64,000 bases of DNA from Pilatotrama ljubarskyi (lineage: Eukaryota > Basidiomycota > Agaricomycetes > Polyporales > Polyporaceae). Below the pieces are notes generated by a model. The model had not been told where the DNA came from. It did no database searches and was given only the letters and a program-made list of their open reading frames with translations. The stretch is from contig MU277687.1 in the NCBI GenBank assembly GCA_022385805.1, forward strand, positions 154,245-218,244, given 5' to 3'. Below, piece by piece: positions 21,792-33,829 of this stretch; the stretch's first letter is position 1; each line of letters begins with the position of its first letter. A program made the position numbers and the translations under genes.

Positions 21792-23599
21792 ATGTCTGGA
21801 ACCCAAACCCCGAGCGAGATGCCCGGCGAGGTGCGTGAACTAGATGCCCGGCAGCCCAGAGTCGCTGACGCTGTGCGTCATGATTGTCTCGACCCTTGTG
21901 GACCTCCATGCAATCTACACATATCCTACTCTCACCTTCTCCGAATGTGAACCTGTTCGTCGTGTCAGGGAGTGCCCGCAGCGCAGAAGAGCAGCTGGAC
22001 CAGTTTCGTCAAGTCGTACGTCGTTCGCTCTCGTCCCCAAACCATCCCGATCTGATCTAATATGTCCCCGCCGGTTGTCTTGGCTCGCGCAGGATCGTTT
22101 CGTTCTCTGGAGACCTCTCATCTTTGACCGCCCCTCCGTTCATTTTGTCGCCCATCTCCCTCACCGAGTTCCCTGGTGCGCCATCTTGCACCCAGTTGCC
22201 AGAACATGCGATTGAGACGTGACAACAGCATACTGGTGTGAGAGACCCGGTTTATTCGCGGCGATCGCGGATGCAAAGGATGAGAAGGAGCGGTCCATTG
22301 CAGTCTTGAAGTGGTTCATTGTGAGTGTACTATCGCCTTCGAGGGCAGACCCAATCTGACTCCCGGGAACGCCAGAGTACGCTCAAGGGTCAATATACCT
22401 CTCGTAATGAGAAGCTTGGATCGGAGAAGAAGTCAGTCAGTCTCCATGTGCTGCACCATCATATACTCACGGAATGCCGAACAATTCCCCAGGCCTTTGA
22501 ACCCCGTCCTCGGAGAGTGAGTGCCTTGAAGGGATGCGGGATGCCAGTACATCTGATGTCTCATTGCAGGCTCTTCTACGGCTACTGGCCCGACATCGAA
22601 GGCCGAGGGCAGACCAATCTGGTGGTTGAGCAAGTATCACACCACCCGCCAATCACCGCATATTACATTGCGAACCCGTCCAAGGGCCTCGCTCTGCAAG
22701 GTCATAGCGCGCAGAAGACCAGCTTCTCCAGCGGCAGCATCGTTGTCAAGCAGATCGGCCATGCTGTCTTGACGGTCGACCTGCCAGGAGGCGGCAAGGA
22801 GGAGTTCCTGATTACCCTGCCGCGCCTGCGTATCGATGGTATCTGGTACGGCTCACCATACATCGAGCTTACTGGCGTCTCCTACATCCAGAGCTCATCT
22901 GGTTGGCTCTCAACGGTATGTATAATGCGCATATTTGGAGACACCACGCATACAGTCGCTGAACTGGCCTGGTATAGATCGACTACGAGGCCAAGGAAGG
23001 CAGAGGATACTTCGGTTTCTCCATCGGCGCGAAGTCCCACTTCTTCAAGGCGACCCTTACTGGCCCAGGATCCTCGACGCCCGTCAAGAAGTACGAGGGC
23101 CTATGGCATGAGACGTCCAAGGATTCAGACACGGGCGAGATATTCACGGATGTCCGCACGCCGAAGGAGGAGGTTACGGTCGGCCCCATCGAGCAGATGC
23201 AGGACTTCGAGAGCAGGAAGCTTTGGCAGCACGTCGCACGCGGCATCCGGGAGGGTGACTATGAGCTTGCGAGTCGCGAGAAGAGCAAGATCGAGGTAAC
23301 GTCGCAGTGCCTGCATGCAGTCCTAGCGAACTTCTGACCTGTTATCTACCCAGAACGAACAACGGCAGAGGAGACGAGACGAGCAGGCAGCCGGCACGCG
23401 CTGGCAGCTCAAGCACTTTGAGCACATCGAGTCTGACCCAGTCTGTACGTCCACCACTCTGCATGTTTTGCCCTTCCGTATTCCACTGCTGACGTATGCA
23501 CATGCAGACGAGCGCCTCGGCAAGCTGTTCAACGCGAACCCGCCAAAGGAGGATACCTATGTCTTCATGCACAATCGCGACTTCGTTCCTAAGGCCTGA
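21792..23599 (+). CDS. Oxysterol-binding protein homologue (OSH/KES1 type)
   Basis: Lipid-transfer protein that exchanges sterol or phosphatidylserine against PI4P at membrane contact sites. It is the short form, ORD domain only, without PH or ankyrin domains. Splicing from the Met at 21792 gives MSGTQTPSEMPGE joined to GVPAAQKSSWTSFVKS, then IVSFSGDLSSLTAPPFIL, AYWCERPGLFAAIAD, LKGQYTSRNEKLGSEKK, PLNPVLGE and LFYGYWPD. The family fingerprint EQVSHHPPITAYY is complete. Later segments include WHETSKDSDTGEIFTD, the Arg/Glu-rich helix ending RDEQAAGTRWQLKHFE, and the end YVFMHNRDFVPKA. At least eight introns are present. The start was chosen because the first intron (21831-21968) joins in frame to the conserved part. 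Confidence 0.92.
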
Positions 23600-23936
23600 T
23601 CGTGACGCATTTCGACCCAGGCACTGAGTTCGATGGACTGCCCATCTGGCTCGGACAGGTTCCAACACACGTACGCTGGCCGAATGTCACTTGTAGTATC
23701 GCAGTAGACTGTATTCCTATTGGGTTAAGCTCGTACTTGCGCACTGTGTGCGAGGAGCACCTACACGAACACGATAATCTTCGATAACAGACTAGGCTTC
23801 ATCTCTTTGCGAAGTCTTGCTCATCCATATCTGTCATAATTCCCTTCACAGGCTGTTGCCAATCCGATCAGCGAGATGAACCCTTCGTGGCTGAGTATGC
23901 AGTATGCTTAGCAACAGACCGCATGATACATACCGG

Positions 23937-25531
23937 TTAGACGTCGAGATTCGTAACGTCCGAAGGACATTGCAGCCGAACGCTCAACAGCTTCGGGTCC
24001 CGGATCTTGAGCATCAACCGCGAAATCATCGAAGTCGCGATCCTTGCCAGATAGAAGGCTGTTAGAGGCAGCGGACGCATTGGTGGGAAACATGGAGCGT
24101 ACACGTTGGTAGCTGTGACGGTAATCCCTCTGTACGTTCGCTACGAACAGGAGATCAGGGTAATCCATCTGCTGCGAGGATCGCTGGCCTCACCTCGGCG
24201 AGCTACCGCGAGGGACATCACTCTTAGAGTGCACATCTTGGTGAGAGGTAGGAGCCACTCACGAGACATGTGAGGATGTTCGCTAGGTGACAGATGCACA
24301 GGATCCTGTCCGCAGAAGTCAGAAAGCAGAACTGGGCGCTGGACAGGGTCACATACCCAAAGTACACAGCACCTAAAGCGACAAAGGCATGACGGTGAGT
24401 GTGGCGGACGCGACCCGTTGTGACAGGGTATAGCACTCACCGTCTTGCAACATGACTGTGAAGAGACTACCACGGCATGTCTTCCCGATGTAGAGTACTC
24501 GGACCAAAGTAAGGACGAACACCGCAGCGTCGAAGACTAGTACGCATGCCCACACCGCCGCAAGATCTGTAAGACATCGGAGTCGGCTTCCTCTTACCAA
24601 GAGATTGATTGACGCGTCAGATACGTACATTGCCCCCTGATGTGAGAGCCCACAGATGAATTCGGCGGCCGAGGCACAGAGTGTCGGACGAGCTGTGCTC
24701 ACTGGGTTTGGGACATTGTCAAGTCGCAGCCTGGGCCTCCCACTCTGTTATATCTCGGTATGTTTGAGTTCCCGGACTGCCAAGTCTTGATGAGGGCCCA
24801 CTGCGTTCCGTGTCATTAGAGTACTTCAGGCACTGGTGCACATACACTCACGGCCGCGATGACGCATCCCGTGCCACAGAGGCCGGCCAGCCCATACATG
24901 ACCCTTCGGCTTTGACTATAGAGGGCATACGTCCGCGCAAGTTGTAGTACTGGTAGTGACGAGTCAGCCCGAATGCGTCAACGGGTTCCAACATCTGTCC
25001 AGGTACGTACTCCCGATGATGACCTGAGTAATGCCAGACAAGAGTTGATGGTACATTTGCAGTCTTAAGCACCTAAGAGCGATGAGGGTGATTGTAAGTG
25101 TTGTCTGTGCGGTTCCTTGTCTGTGAGACCTGTAACATACGTCTCAAGCGTTCTGTCAGCGGCGTCAGCAAGTAGCAGAGGAGCCCGGCTGCGTACCGTC
25201 TCGGATTGTCTGCCATAAAACTCCACCATGACCGGTATGTGGGCGAAGACCGCGAGATACCTGTTGAAGAAGAACAGCACAGATACTGTGGACACCCGAG
25301 AGGCCCAGAACCTCTGTACTTCGTCCCGTAGTGTCAGGACGTAGTCATAATACAAGATCCCTGTGAGAGAACATGTCAAGGTCACGGTGTCGTTGTTCGA
25401 AGTCGGTCGTCTCACCGAAAGCGACCGAGGATGCCGTTCGGATTGCATGGTTGGAGTGCGCGCTATTTGCGTCATGGGTCAGATCCCGTAGAGGTCGTGT
25501 AAGTATGATTCAAACCCCATACGTACATCAT
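23937..25531 (-). CDS. DUF6533-family multi-pass membrane protein, copy A
   Basis: Basidiomycete-specific membrane protein family of unknown function with about seven predicted helices, present in large numbers in Agaricomycetes. A two-residue first exon (ATG at 25531, then AT) joins to IAHSNHAIRTASSVAFG and then the DUF6533 core ILYYDYVLTLRDEVQRFW ... FFFNRYLAVFAHIPVMVEF. Later segments are LQMYHQLLSGITQVIIG, LQLARTYALYSQSRRVMY, the cysteine-bearing loop PGCDLTMSQTQ, VFDAAVFVLTLVRVLYIGK and AVYFGYVTLSS. The C-terminal MISRLMLKIRDPKLL ends at 23937. Some middle exon borders (24,550-24,750 and 25,080-25,200) could not be fixed, so a lesion there is not excluded. Confidence 0.75.
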
Positions 25532-26288
25532 AATTTCATACGGCACGTCCATCCTGCCGTGTGACCACCACTATTCGAGTGGTACTACTAGGGTCTCGAT
25601 GTTCCGACCGAGTTAGTAGCCGTCCAGCGGCGAGAGAACTGGTACTGCATGTCAATCCAATGATGCGCCTCCGGTTCACGCATAGAAGAGACACTCACTA
25701 GCGGGATGTGCGGATGGCGAAGAAGGACAGTGCTAGGAAGTGTACGCGGGACCACCCTCAGGGCGGACGCAGCCTGGATTGCGCACGACCAGATGTTTAT
25801 GAGCGTGCACGAGCTTGGACCACATATCGCGGTCGATGTCCCCAAGGAACACAGCGACAGTCTCACGATGGAACGATTCGCAGCTACACTGCTTCGAGCG
25901 GCTGCGGGTCGATTCCATCGCGGAGAAAGGAATGCCGCGGAGCGATGACACCGAACTGTCAAGACTAGAAGATGATTTGCTGACACTCGCTGGACTCGGC
26001 GCGTCATTCTCGAGACGTCAGGAGCATTGTTCTCCGGAAGAGAACCCAAGAGGCATTGGCTGTGCACTGCTGATCTATCTGTCAATGGCAGGGATCAGCC
26101 GGGCTGCTGTGGAGAGACATAACCACTCTCACCTGTCGTTGTATGCTATGGACATCCATCGGCGGCCGGCCAAGTCACATCATACTTGTCGTGGGAAAGA
26201 CAAAATCCGAGCTAATGATACAACAAGAAAACTATAATACACACCGGGCAAAGACACGGTAAAGCGCCGACGGCGGGTTTCCGGAATA
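25532..26288. other. Intergenic between the two DUF6533 copies
   Basis: About 760 bp between the start of copy A and the end of copy B, both on the minus strand. Minus-strand frames near 25,720-26,085 are open but could not be joined to either gene and match nothing recognised. Confidence 0.4.
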
Positions 26289-27752
26289 TCAGAATGAGTC
26301 TGTCTCGTTCTGGCCCCACCGGCGAGGACGATTCATCAAGTCGGGGTCGCGTATGTTGAGCATCAAGCGAGTGGCGAGTGTCGTAGAAACGCTGTTTCGA
26401 CAGGGACTTAGCTATGTCCCGTTGGGTCTGAAGGCATACACATACACATTGGTGATGGAAGTGCTGACGCCTTTGTGCACCGGCTTCGCAAGATTGTATG
26501 CATATCATCATGATATATACCGTAGGAAGATAACAACGTACCTTGGCTAGCTGCAGGCAACCAGACCTGTCAGACGATAGCCAATTGAATGTTAGTGGGC
26601 GAGCACTCACCGCGTATGCCAGGATATTCGACAAGTAGCACAGAAGGAGAACTCTGGGAGACGAAGTCAGAAGGGCGCCACGGTAGTCACCTCGCCCAAT
26701 AACATACGCGAAATAGATCGTTCCTACGATCGCATCGTCGTCAGCACTGTTGGGAGGATTTGCGAATGTGGGCCTGACTACTGACCATCTCGTAGCATGA
26801 CTCGGAGAAAGCCTCCGCTCCAAGCCCGTCCGATCTTGAAAGCTTGGAGCAAAGTCAAGATGAATACGGCCGCGTCAAATACAAGTATTGAGCTCCACGC
26901 AATTGCAAGGTCGTATCCCCTATGAGATGCGGGGTATGTGAACGGTGAAGCATACGAGACGGTATGACTTACTCTGCCTGCGATAGCGTCAGGTCGCACC
27001 CGGTGCGGGCGATATCTTCTGCATATGTTGCCGTCGGTCTACGGGTGTTGTGTCCGATGATGACGACCCACTGTCCGCCGGGTCAGCCGGAGAGCAAAGA
27101 GCAAAACCGACGAGTGCGCGGGCGACGAACGATGCTGATAACTGCTCCTACGCTAGCGATCGACAGAAGGAGCGCGAAAATGCGCCGATCACGTCCGTAG
27201 AGCGCATAGGTTCGCAGAACTAGCACTGCTGCGACGACACCCTGGATGACGATGCTGATGATACGGTGGTATTGTTGAAACTCTCGACACCTTTGATTAA
27301 CGCTCATTTTCAGCGCCAAGTAGACTGCAGCGAACAAACCGCATACCGCTGTAGGTGCGAAAAGTCAGTCTTTTATCCAGGCAAATAGCCATCATAGCAG
27401 CCCGGTACTCACCTGCTCTGGAAGGACACCAAAGAACTCGAAGATCACTGGGATATGGCTGAGGACCGACATGTACCTGTTCAAGAAGAACAGGAAGGAT
27501 GGTCATGAGAAGGCAGCGGTCCAGTACCGTTCCACCTCTTGCGGGATGGTCAAAACGAAGTCATAGTACAGCAGCGCTGGGACGGCCGTCACATTCTGTT
27601 CAATGATGAAAATCCTAGAAGGGATGATTATTACTCACCAAACGCGGCCGATGAGAGTATTCTGTTGGTGTATTTTGATTCAATGCTGCACAGAGACGGT
27701 TATTAGCTGAAGCGGATCCACGCATCAACCTTGTATCGATTGTGTCTAACAT
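26289..27752 (-). CDS. DUF6533-family multi-pass membrane protein, copy B, with an in-frame stop in the core exon
   Basis: Paralogue of copy A in tandem on the same strand. The Met at 27752 begins MLDTIDT, joined to SIESKYTNRILSSAAF and then the DUF6533 core ALLYYDFVLTIPQEVERYW ... PSFLFFLNRYMSVLSHIPV. Further segments are YHRIISIVIQGVVAAVLVL, LRTYALYGRDRRIFALLL, TGCDLTLSQA, VFDAAVFILTLLQAFKIG, GTIYFAYVIG, LLCYLSNILAYA and ATRLMLNIRDPDLM; the end is at 26289. A TGA at 27505-27503 interrupts the core exon between YWTAAFS and PSFLFF. It can be spliced out by a perfect 51-nt GT-AG segment (27527-27477), at the cost of the conserved LFFLNR residues. The gene may therefore be a pseudogene or use an exonic intron. 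Confidence 0.7.
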
Positions 27753-29622
27753 TACTTCACCTGGAATCACGGTCATAGCAAGGTCGAACTAGTATGTCAG
27801 AGAAGAGGGAGATACTCGGTCTTGAGACACTCAGGCAAGCCTATTTCGCTAGGATGGCGTCGCAAGGCTAGAGGGGCGAGGTCGAGCTGAGGAGAGCCTG
27901 TCATTATGTACTACAGAGGCAACGTCGGATGCTGTCAAAGTCCGTGCCTTGAAGCCTAACTGGCCACAAGGAGTGGACGCCCGAAGTCAGAGGGTCACAT
28001 GTAGAGCAGCATGCCCGCTACTTGATACTGTACCGAGGGGCGGCGAGACTGCGGAGGTGGTACTGTAGATGGAGAAGGGAGAAGCAAAGTGATAGTCGGC
28101 GCAAGGTAAGGCCTCCCAGCCAGTCCCGGGGTCGCGAAGCATAGAGACGCCTAGAAAGCTGTGGGAGCATCGAGTGCATATAGCGCTGGAGAAGCTGTAA
28201 GTAGAGCCAGAGCCGTAGTCGCAACGAGGAGAGCACCGGTGAGAGTTCGTCTCAGAGATATGCATATTGCGCAGCATGGTGGCCGTGCAAGATCCTTCAA
28301 CAGAGGTACTCCATCCTATCGCCAATTGCCGGGGCAGATGGGGATCCGGGCAAGAACCGCAAAGCTGCCGTGTCTGGCTGGGGGGTACGGCGCGCCCAGA
28401 AACCTGCAGCAAGACATATAGGAGCTGCATGGCCACTTGCGAGCCGCTGGTATTGTGTACGACTTCTTACTGATACCTGCCAGGAGTCGGGATGACAGTC
28501 CATGACATCACTGCCCAGGATGTCCGCATACGCAAGCTTGAGGTGGCTGGGTGACAAAAAATGAAGGCCCTCGTAGGTTGAGATCTTGCCCACATTGCTC
28601 CTGGGGCCGCGCGCGAGGTGCCCGGGACCACTGTGGGCCACTGGTGCAGCTGTGCGCATGTGGCCGAACAACTCCTTAGACATTGGCATGGAAACAACCC
28701 GTTATTCTGTCAGTGGAGACTGTTAGACAGATGCGCCGAAAGAATCAAGATGAATGTGCACGCATTCAACTGCAGGCTGTAGCACGGTGTCGGAGACTAA
28801 TTGCAACTCCGAGTCGAAGCAAGTCTCGGGCCGGTCTTCGAAGCGCCCACAGTGCTCGGGCCGCCCGTGCTCGGGCGCGTCCCCCGCGTCGAACAGCCTG
28901 ATGATGATGATGAGTGTCGGGCTTGCATTGTACAGTACTGCACGGGCCAGAGTGAGTGACACCGCATCGTATTTCTCCGAAAGCGCACCTGGACTCTCTT
29001 CTACTTCATCGCCTATGCTCTAACCAATCTTGACGACAACATGGCGTGGTCCATTGAACCGGCTCATGACTGGGAGGCGAATCCTGCGAAGGGATCCATC
29101 CAACGCATCCCCGCTCTGGATCGTGTCAGAGCCTGAGTACTACTGGGGCATGCTGCGGTTCTCCTGTGATCAAACCCGGTTTGAAAGAGTCTGCAACGCC
29201 TCTCCATCGACATAGACAGGTTAGTATAATCCACGACTTCGCTTCATCCCGACTCACCAAGCATGAGCTATATATCTTTAGCTGACAACCGTGAATCCAT
29301 ACAACGCTGCCCCTGATCGTCCACACAAGCTTCCACCGTGAACCCCGGTGGCCTATGGGCCCTTTCATGCACGCTGCCGCCTCCAATACGTGAAAGCACA
29401 CGCCCTGCATTGCCCGGAATGCGCGAGGACTCCCACGACGCGTCTAGGATCCATATGGCGCGTCAGTCGTCCGCAGTGGCCGGACGAACGTGCGCGATGA
29501 GCCACGCGCCAACGCATGCACCTAGGCCAGGTGATGCGCGACGAGGACCTTCTAAGCGAGGAGCTATAAGGCGGAGCGGTGTCATCCGTCCCGCCCTTCA
29601 GACAACGGCGCACAACGAACAG
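27753..29622. other. Intergenic, about 1.9 kb, no gene recognised
   Basis: It lies between divergent starts of DUF6533 copy B and SurE-like gene 1. Minus-strand frames at 27,990-28,690 are open for up to 149 codons and include one hydrophobic stretch (LTGALLVATTALALL), but no start, splice path or family could be assigned. A short secreted protein is possible and unsupported. Confidence 0.4.
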
Positions 29623-30892
29623 ATGCAGTACCACGTCTCATGCCTCGCCGTACTGGCGATCTTCGCTGTGGTCATTGCTCATGCACAGAAGCTCATCTTG
29701 ACGAACGACGACGGTTGGGCCGTCGCCCAGATTCGCGCCCAGCGCGACTCGCTTGTCGACGCCGGGTTCAACGTACGTCCTCCTTTTGGTTCTCGAGTAC
29801 GTTTCTTGTCGCGGTACTCAAGCGAGCTCGTAGGTCGTGCTTTCTTGCCCCGCAGACAACAGAAGCGGGACGGGCTCGTCGAGTGCGCCGCCCGTGCCGC
29901 TGCAGCAGCCCTGCGAGTTCAACACCTGCCCGACGGGCTCGCCCGCGGAGGGTTTCAACGCGAGCGACCGTGAGTTCTTTCATGCATCTAGCGTTGCTAG
30001 CGTTGCCTTATGTCTCGTGACTGACGGAATGGCGTCTCAGCGCCGCTGAACTACGTAAACTCGTTCCCGTGAGTACCGCATGGAACCCCGTTCGCATATG
30101 GGGAGTACGGACTCACAGCTGCGCATACAGGGTGGATGCAGTGCGGTTCGGCATACAGACTCTTGCCCCGCAGTTCTTCGGTTCTGCTCCCGACTTCGTT
30201 GTCAGCGGGCCTAACGTTGGAAGTGAGTATGCCTCCTGTACCTTGCTGCACACTCGACTCACCTTTTCCCGCTGTTCGTGCAGACAACCTCGGCACAGTC
30301 ACCCAGAATTCAGGCACCGTGTAAGCGTCCTCCCAGATCTTTATATGTAGGAGACTCCGCTCACACACCATGTCTGGCCTGTAGGGGTGCTGCCTGCGAA
30401 GCAGCGAAAGAAGGCATTCCCTCCGTTGCCTTCTCGGCGTCTTCCGTCTCTCAAGTCTCCTACACGACCCTCACCTCCACACCCACCTCGCCCGCCACGC
30501 TCTCCGCCTTCATATATGCCACGCTCACCACTACGCTCACCGAGGCGCTCCTGTCCCCCGCTGCTCGCCCTATCCTGCCCCCGGGCATCACGCTCAACGT
30601 CAACTACGGCAGCACGACATTCTCTTCTTCCGGGGCACCCTCTGGCGACTGCACGAGCGCGAGCGACTTTAGGTGGGTATTCACGCGCATCTTGCCGAGC
30701 AGCAGCGCGACGGACGTCGAGACCTGCGGGAGTACGAAATTGCCGGACGAGGGCACGGTCGTACGAGCAGGGTGCTTCGCGAGCGTCTCGGTCATGAACG
30801 CGAGCACGAAGGCGGACGTGGACGCGGCGATGCAAGCGGCGGTGTTGACTCGATTGGAACCCTCGGGGCTGTTGACGTGCTTCGGTGGGTGA
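29623..30892 (+). CDS. SurE-like secreted nucleotidase/acid phosphatase, copy 1
   Basis: SurE-family metal-dependent phosphomonoesterase; fungal members act as acid phosphatases and this one is probably exported. Five introns (29773-29833, 29970-30040, 30069-30130, 30223-30283, 30321-30384) leave about 316 aa. The N-terminus has a clear signal peptide (CLAVLAIFAVVIAHA). The SurE metal-site motif LTNDDGW follows at once, then VVLSCPADNRSGTGSS with the conserved Ser, PPLNYVNSFP, VDAVRFGIQTL, DFVVSGPNVG with the conserved Asn, and GAACEAAKEGIPSVAFS. The C-terminal domain has Cys residues in GDCTSASDF, VETCGS, RAGCFASVS and LLTCFGG that could form disulfides. It is the paralogue of the gene at 43685-44967. 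Confidence 0.88.
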
Positions 30893-31539
30893 AGTCTTGG
30901 TTTAGGGAGAAAGAGGGAGAATGATGTCGCCCCTTGGTACAACTGCGATCTTCGGGGAGGGGCCACCGAGACCCATCTAGCATTCCCTGCAGTGCGCCCG
31001 CTCTAAGACATGTGATTTACATAGACGATCTCCAAGCATGCAGCAGCACGGCTTAAGTTTACACGTGTAAAAGAGAGCCGCTCACCCATAGAGGCCAGCG
31101 CCCTGGTCACATTTGCGTCGCGCGAAGACTGATGTGGGGCCCGGGTATGCGCAGGCCTGGTCGCACTGTGTCAGCTACTTGTCGTGAGCTAGATGTGATC
31201 GTCCGTATATGTGCGCATAGAGGGAATGCGGACTCACCCGCGGGCATATAGGGAATGTAGCTCGGTGATCATCGCGAGCACAAAGGCAGGCGGCCGAGCT
31301 GTTTAGAGGCAATGGTCAGTGGTCCGGAGGTGCGAACTTGTGATCAAGAGAACTAGGTGAGCGACCACTGGCAAGGGACTCCACCTCGTTGGGACCTACT
31401 TAGTCTCGGTATTCTGTACCTGGTGTCGTCAGCAAGAAAGCGGCGGTATATGTAGTACTCATATGTATGGTATCCCGCTGGTATATACTCGTGATCGTAG
31501 AAAGTCGTCACTTCGGCATCCGACTCCGAGCGTCGTAGA
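30893..31539. other. Intergenic, convergent 3' regions
   Basis: About 650 bp between the stop of SurE-like copy 1 (plus) and the stop of the next gene (minus). No coding signal seen. Confidence 0.45.
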
Positions 31540-32691
31540 TCACGCCTCTGCGCTCTGAGCCACCTCCAACCTCGCCATCCGCTGCAACAACTCCGCCTCA
31601 GCCCCCGGAGTGCCCAGGTCCAGCCCATGCTCCCATTCGGCCTGCCCAACCAATCGCGCATCTTCGCGATCGCGTACAGTGCCCTCCTCCTCGCTCGCAC
31701 TTCCCTCGCTCTCGCCCTCCAACTCAGGGAAGAACAACTGCCCCAGGCCCAGATCATGGCACCGCGTCATCTTGAGCAGCATGCCGAGCCCGAGGTCATG
31801 CACCGCGCCCCCGGCGCGGGGCGGCGCGTCGAGCAGGTCCCACGTCGCGTCGTCGAGCTCCTCCGCCATGCGCCCCCATGTTGAGCGGATCGCGCCAGGG
31901 TAGTTGTATGCGGCGAGTATAAAGCAGACAGGCGAGCCTAGTGCGCATACACGGGCATAAGGAGTCAATTCCGGCACCGACGACGGGAGGGAGACTTACA
32001 GAGACCGCTAAGCTGTTGCTCGCGCGCGAGGTAGGGGGAGGACTGCGTCTCGCTTCCTTGCTGGCCGCCCTCTCCGACAAGGTGGTCTGGTAGGAGGTCG
32101 CCTAACCTGTATAGCCTTTGGCACGCGGGGCATATGCGGGCTGTTCGCCTGCTCTTGTTGTACCATAGAATCTACCACAATCGCACGGCTACACTGAGCA
32201 CGACCCTGGATAATCAGCGTGTAGCTAGGACGCACCAGGGCGGTCTCCTCTGGGAGAACCGTGCAAAGCATCTGCAGGACCGCCTCCTCAGCAAACTCGG
32301 CACATAGCTCATCGTCCAGAGAGGGCGGCGCGGCAAAGCGCGACGCGAGGAATGCGCGAGGATCCTTGACGCGAGGGCCGTTGCCGGGGTCGTGTATGAA
32401 AGGCGTCTTGAGCAGCGCGGAGGGTATCGGGGCCTCGTCTAGGGGCTCTTGAGGCGGGTATTGCACTGTGTATTTCTCATACAGATCTCGTTGTGATTGA
32501 TGGTGCGCGTCGTATGCGTAGCCTTCCGACACATGCTGAGCGGCGAGGACGGCGGGCGGCGGTGGCGGGGTCGCTGGGGCGGGCGTCGGGCTAGGAGACT
32601 TGGAGGTCGAGACGGGAGGCTGAGGGAGTGGCCGCCTGTCTTTCTTGTTCTGCACCGCTCTCTTCTTCTTCTGGTTCCGTGGGCCGGGCAT
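31540..32691 (-). CDS. Hypothetical protein with paired CxxC / CxxxC motifs
   Basis: The family was not recognised. The Met at 32691 (MPGPRNQKKKRAVQNKKD) starts a strongly basic N-terminus followed by a Pro-rich stretch. The globular part begins HVSEGYAYDAHHQSQRDLYE and includes KDPRAFLASRFAAPPSLDDELC. After an intron near 32,250-32,160 comes WYNKSRRTARICPACQRLYR, and after a second intron (about 31,995-31,940) GLCSPVCFILAAYNYPGAIR. The ICPAC and GLCSPVC pairs could bind one zinc ion. The C-terminus is acidic (ELEGESEGSASEEEGTV) and ends MARLEVAQSAEA. The basic start and possible zinc site hint at nucleic-acid contact, by inference only. A long-alias start at 32742 was rejected because residues before 32691 look random. 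Confidence 0.6.
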
Positions 32692-32991
32692 GTCGGTGGT
32701 AGGAGGACTCTTGGTTCGAGTGGACGTCAAGCAGGCAGTCACCGTTCAAGAGCACTCAGTAAGCGCCCGTTCCCAGGCCATTGACGCGCCTGTCACAGTC
32801 ACCCTCACGATCGGTCACAGTCTACGGTACGCGTAGCGATGGGCGCTTTCCAAGTCACAAGCAATTTGTCCACCCCACGCTTTCTTGACCGTCATCAGCA
32901 AGCTCCTGGCTGTCCAGAACACCAAATCGCGTTCTATTAGACGCACGGTATTGTCTCCCGTAGGAACCCATATGAATCCAGTACAAAACCC

Positions 32992-33829
32992 TCAGAAAAA
33001 GTAAGTGACGAAGCTCACAGCCGTGCCAATCATACCGAACGCGAACACCGAGAAATCGCATTTCCCAGCACCATTCCCACTCGTCGGACTCGACGGTTCG
33101 CTTCCGGTAGTCCCACTTCCAGTTGGAGCAGCTCCTGATCCCGATCCCGCCCCGGACCCAGCTGACGCAGCCGGGGAACCGCTCGCCCCCGGAGCGGAAG
33201 TCCCAACCGACGTGCCCGAAGTACCAGTGACCGACGCCGTAGGCGCGCCGGTAGCAGTAGCAGCGCCGAGCTGCACGTCGAACCCGCTCGCTGTCTCCGT
33301 AGCAGTGTCGGTGGAGATGATGCCGTTGCCCGACGCGACGACGATGCACACAGCGATCCCGCCGCTGATCCCACAATCTGCGCTCACAGCGAATCCGTCG
33401 AGCGACCCAGTTGCGATCTCGACCAGGTGCGCGTCCGTGGCGCCTTCGACGAGGGTTGCTGTTATAGTGATGTGCGGGTGAGCCACTGGCCATGTGTACC
33501 GAAGGAAGCGTGACAATAGGGAGTCGACGTACCGGAAGTGAACAGTCCAATGTCGTCCGTTAGGGTGCCGCTAGGGACACCTGGCCCAATGCGCCAAGTC
33601 GTGTGGCCACTAGCGTCGACGCCCTCAATGTCCGCCGTGACAGGCTGCGGGTCGAGGAACGGGATATAGAGGGTCGCAGCGGTAACATCTACCACCGATA
33701 AGTCAGCGAGTTCCGCATCAGGTGTCCCGGGCAGTGCCTGCTTTTGCAGACGCATCGCTCGCGATGCAGAAGACACTCACGCTGCACTCCGAACGCGAAA
33801 AGGAGCAATGCCGAGACGGTCTGTTTCAT
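32992..33829 (-). CDS. Secreted, putatively membrane-anchored protein, ADIEGVD family, copy 1
   Basis: Function unknown. Three exons (33829-33781, 33688-33533, 33458-32992) give a signal peptide MKQTVSALLLFAFGVQ, then a globular domain with LYIPFLDPQPVTADIEGVD, SGHTTWRIGPGVPSGTLTD, and TDAHLVEIATGSLDGF with two Cys in VSADCGISGGIAVCIVV. A Ser/Gly/Ala/Pro-rich stalk and a hydrophobic C-terminal end (FGMIGTAVSFVTYFF) follow. The layout of signal peptide, small disulfide domain, glycosylation-prone stalk and terminal hydrophobic tail is that of a GPI-anchored cell-wall protein. The anchor is inferred. Two paralogues lie at 34502-35484 and 42500-43344 with the same first two intron positions. Confidence 0.75.

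Noticed and set aside
3342..27505. TGA read as Trp instead of stop, to explain two stops in conserved exons
   Set aside because: Several intact genes here end in TGA (METTL14-like, OSBP, NHP6, kelch), so the code is standard.
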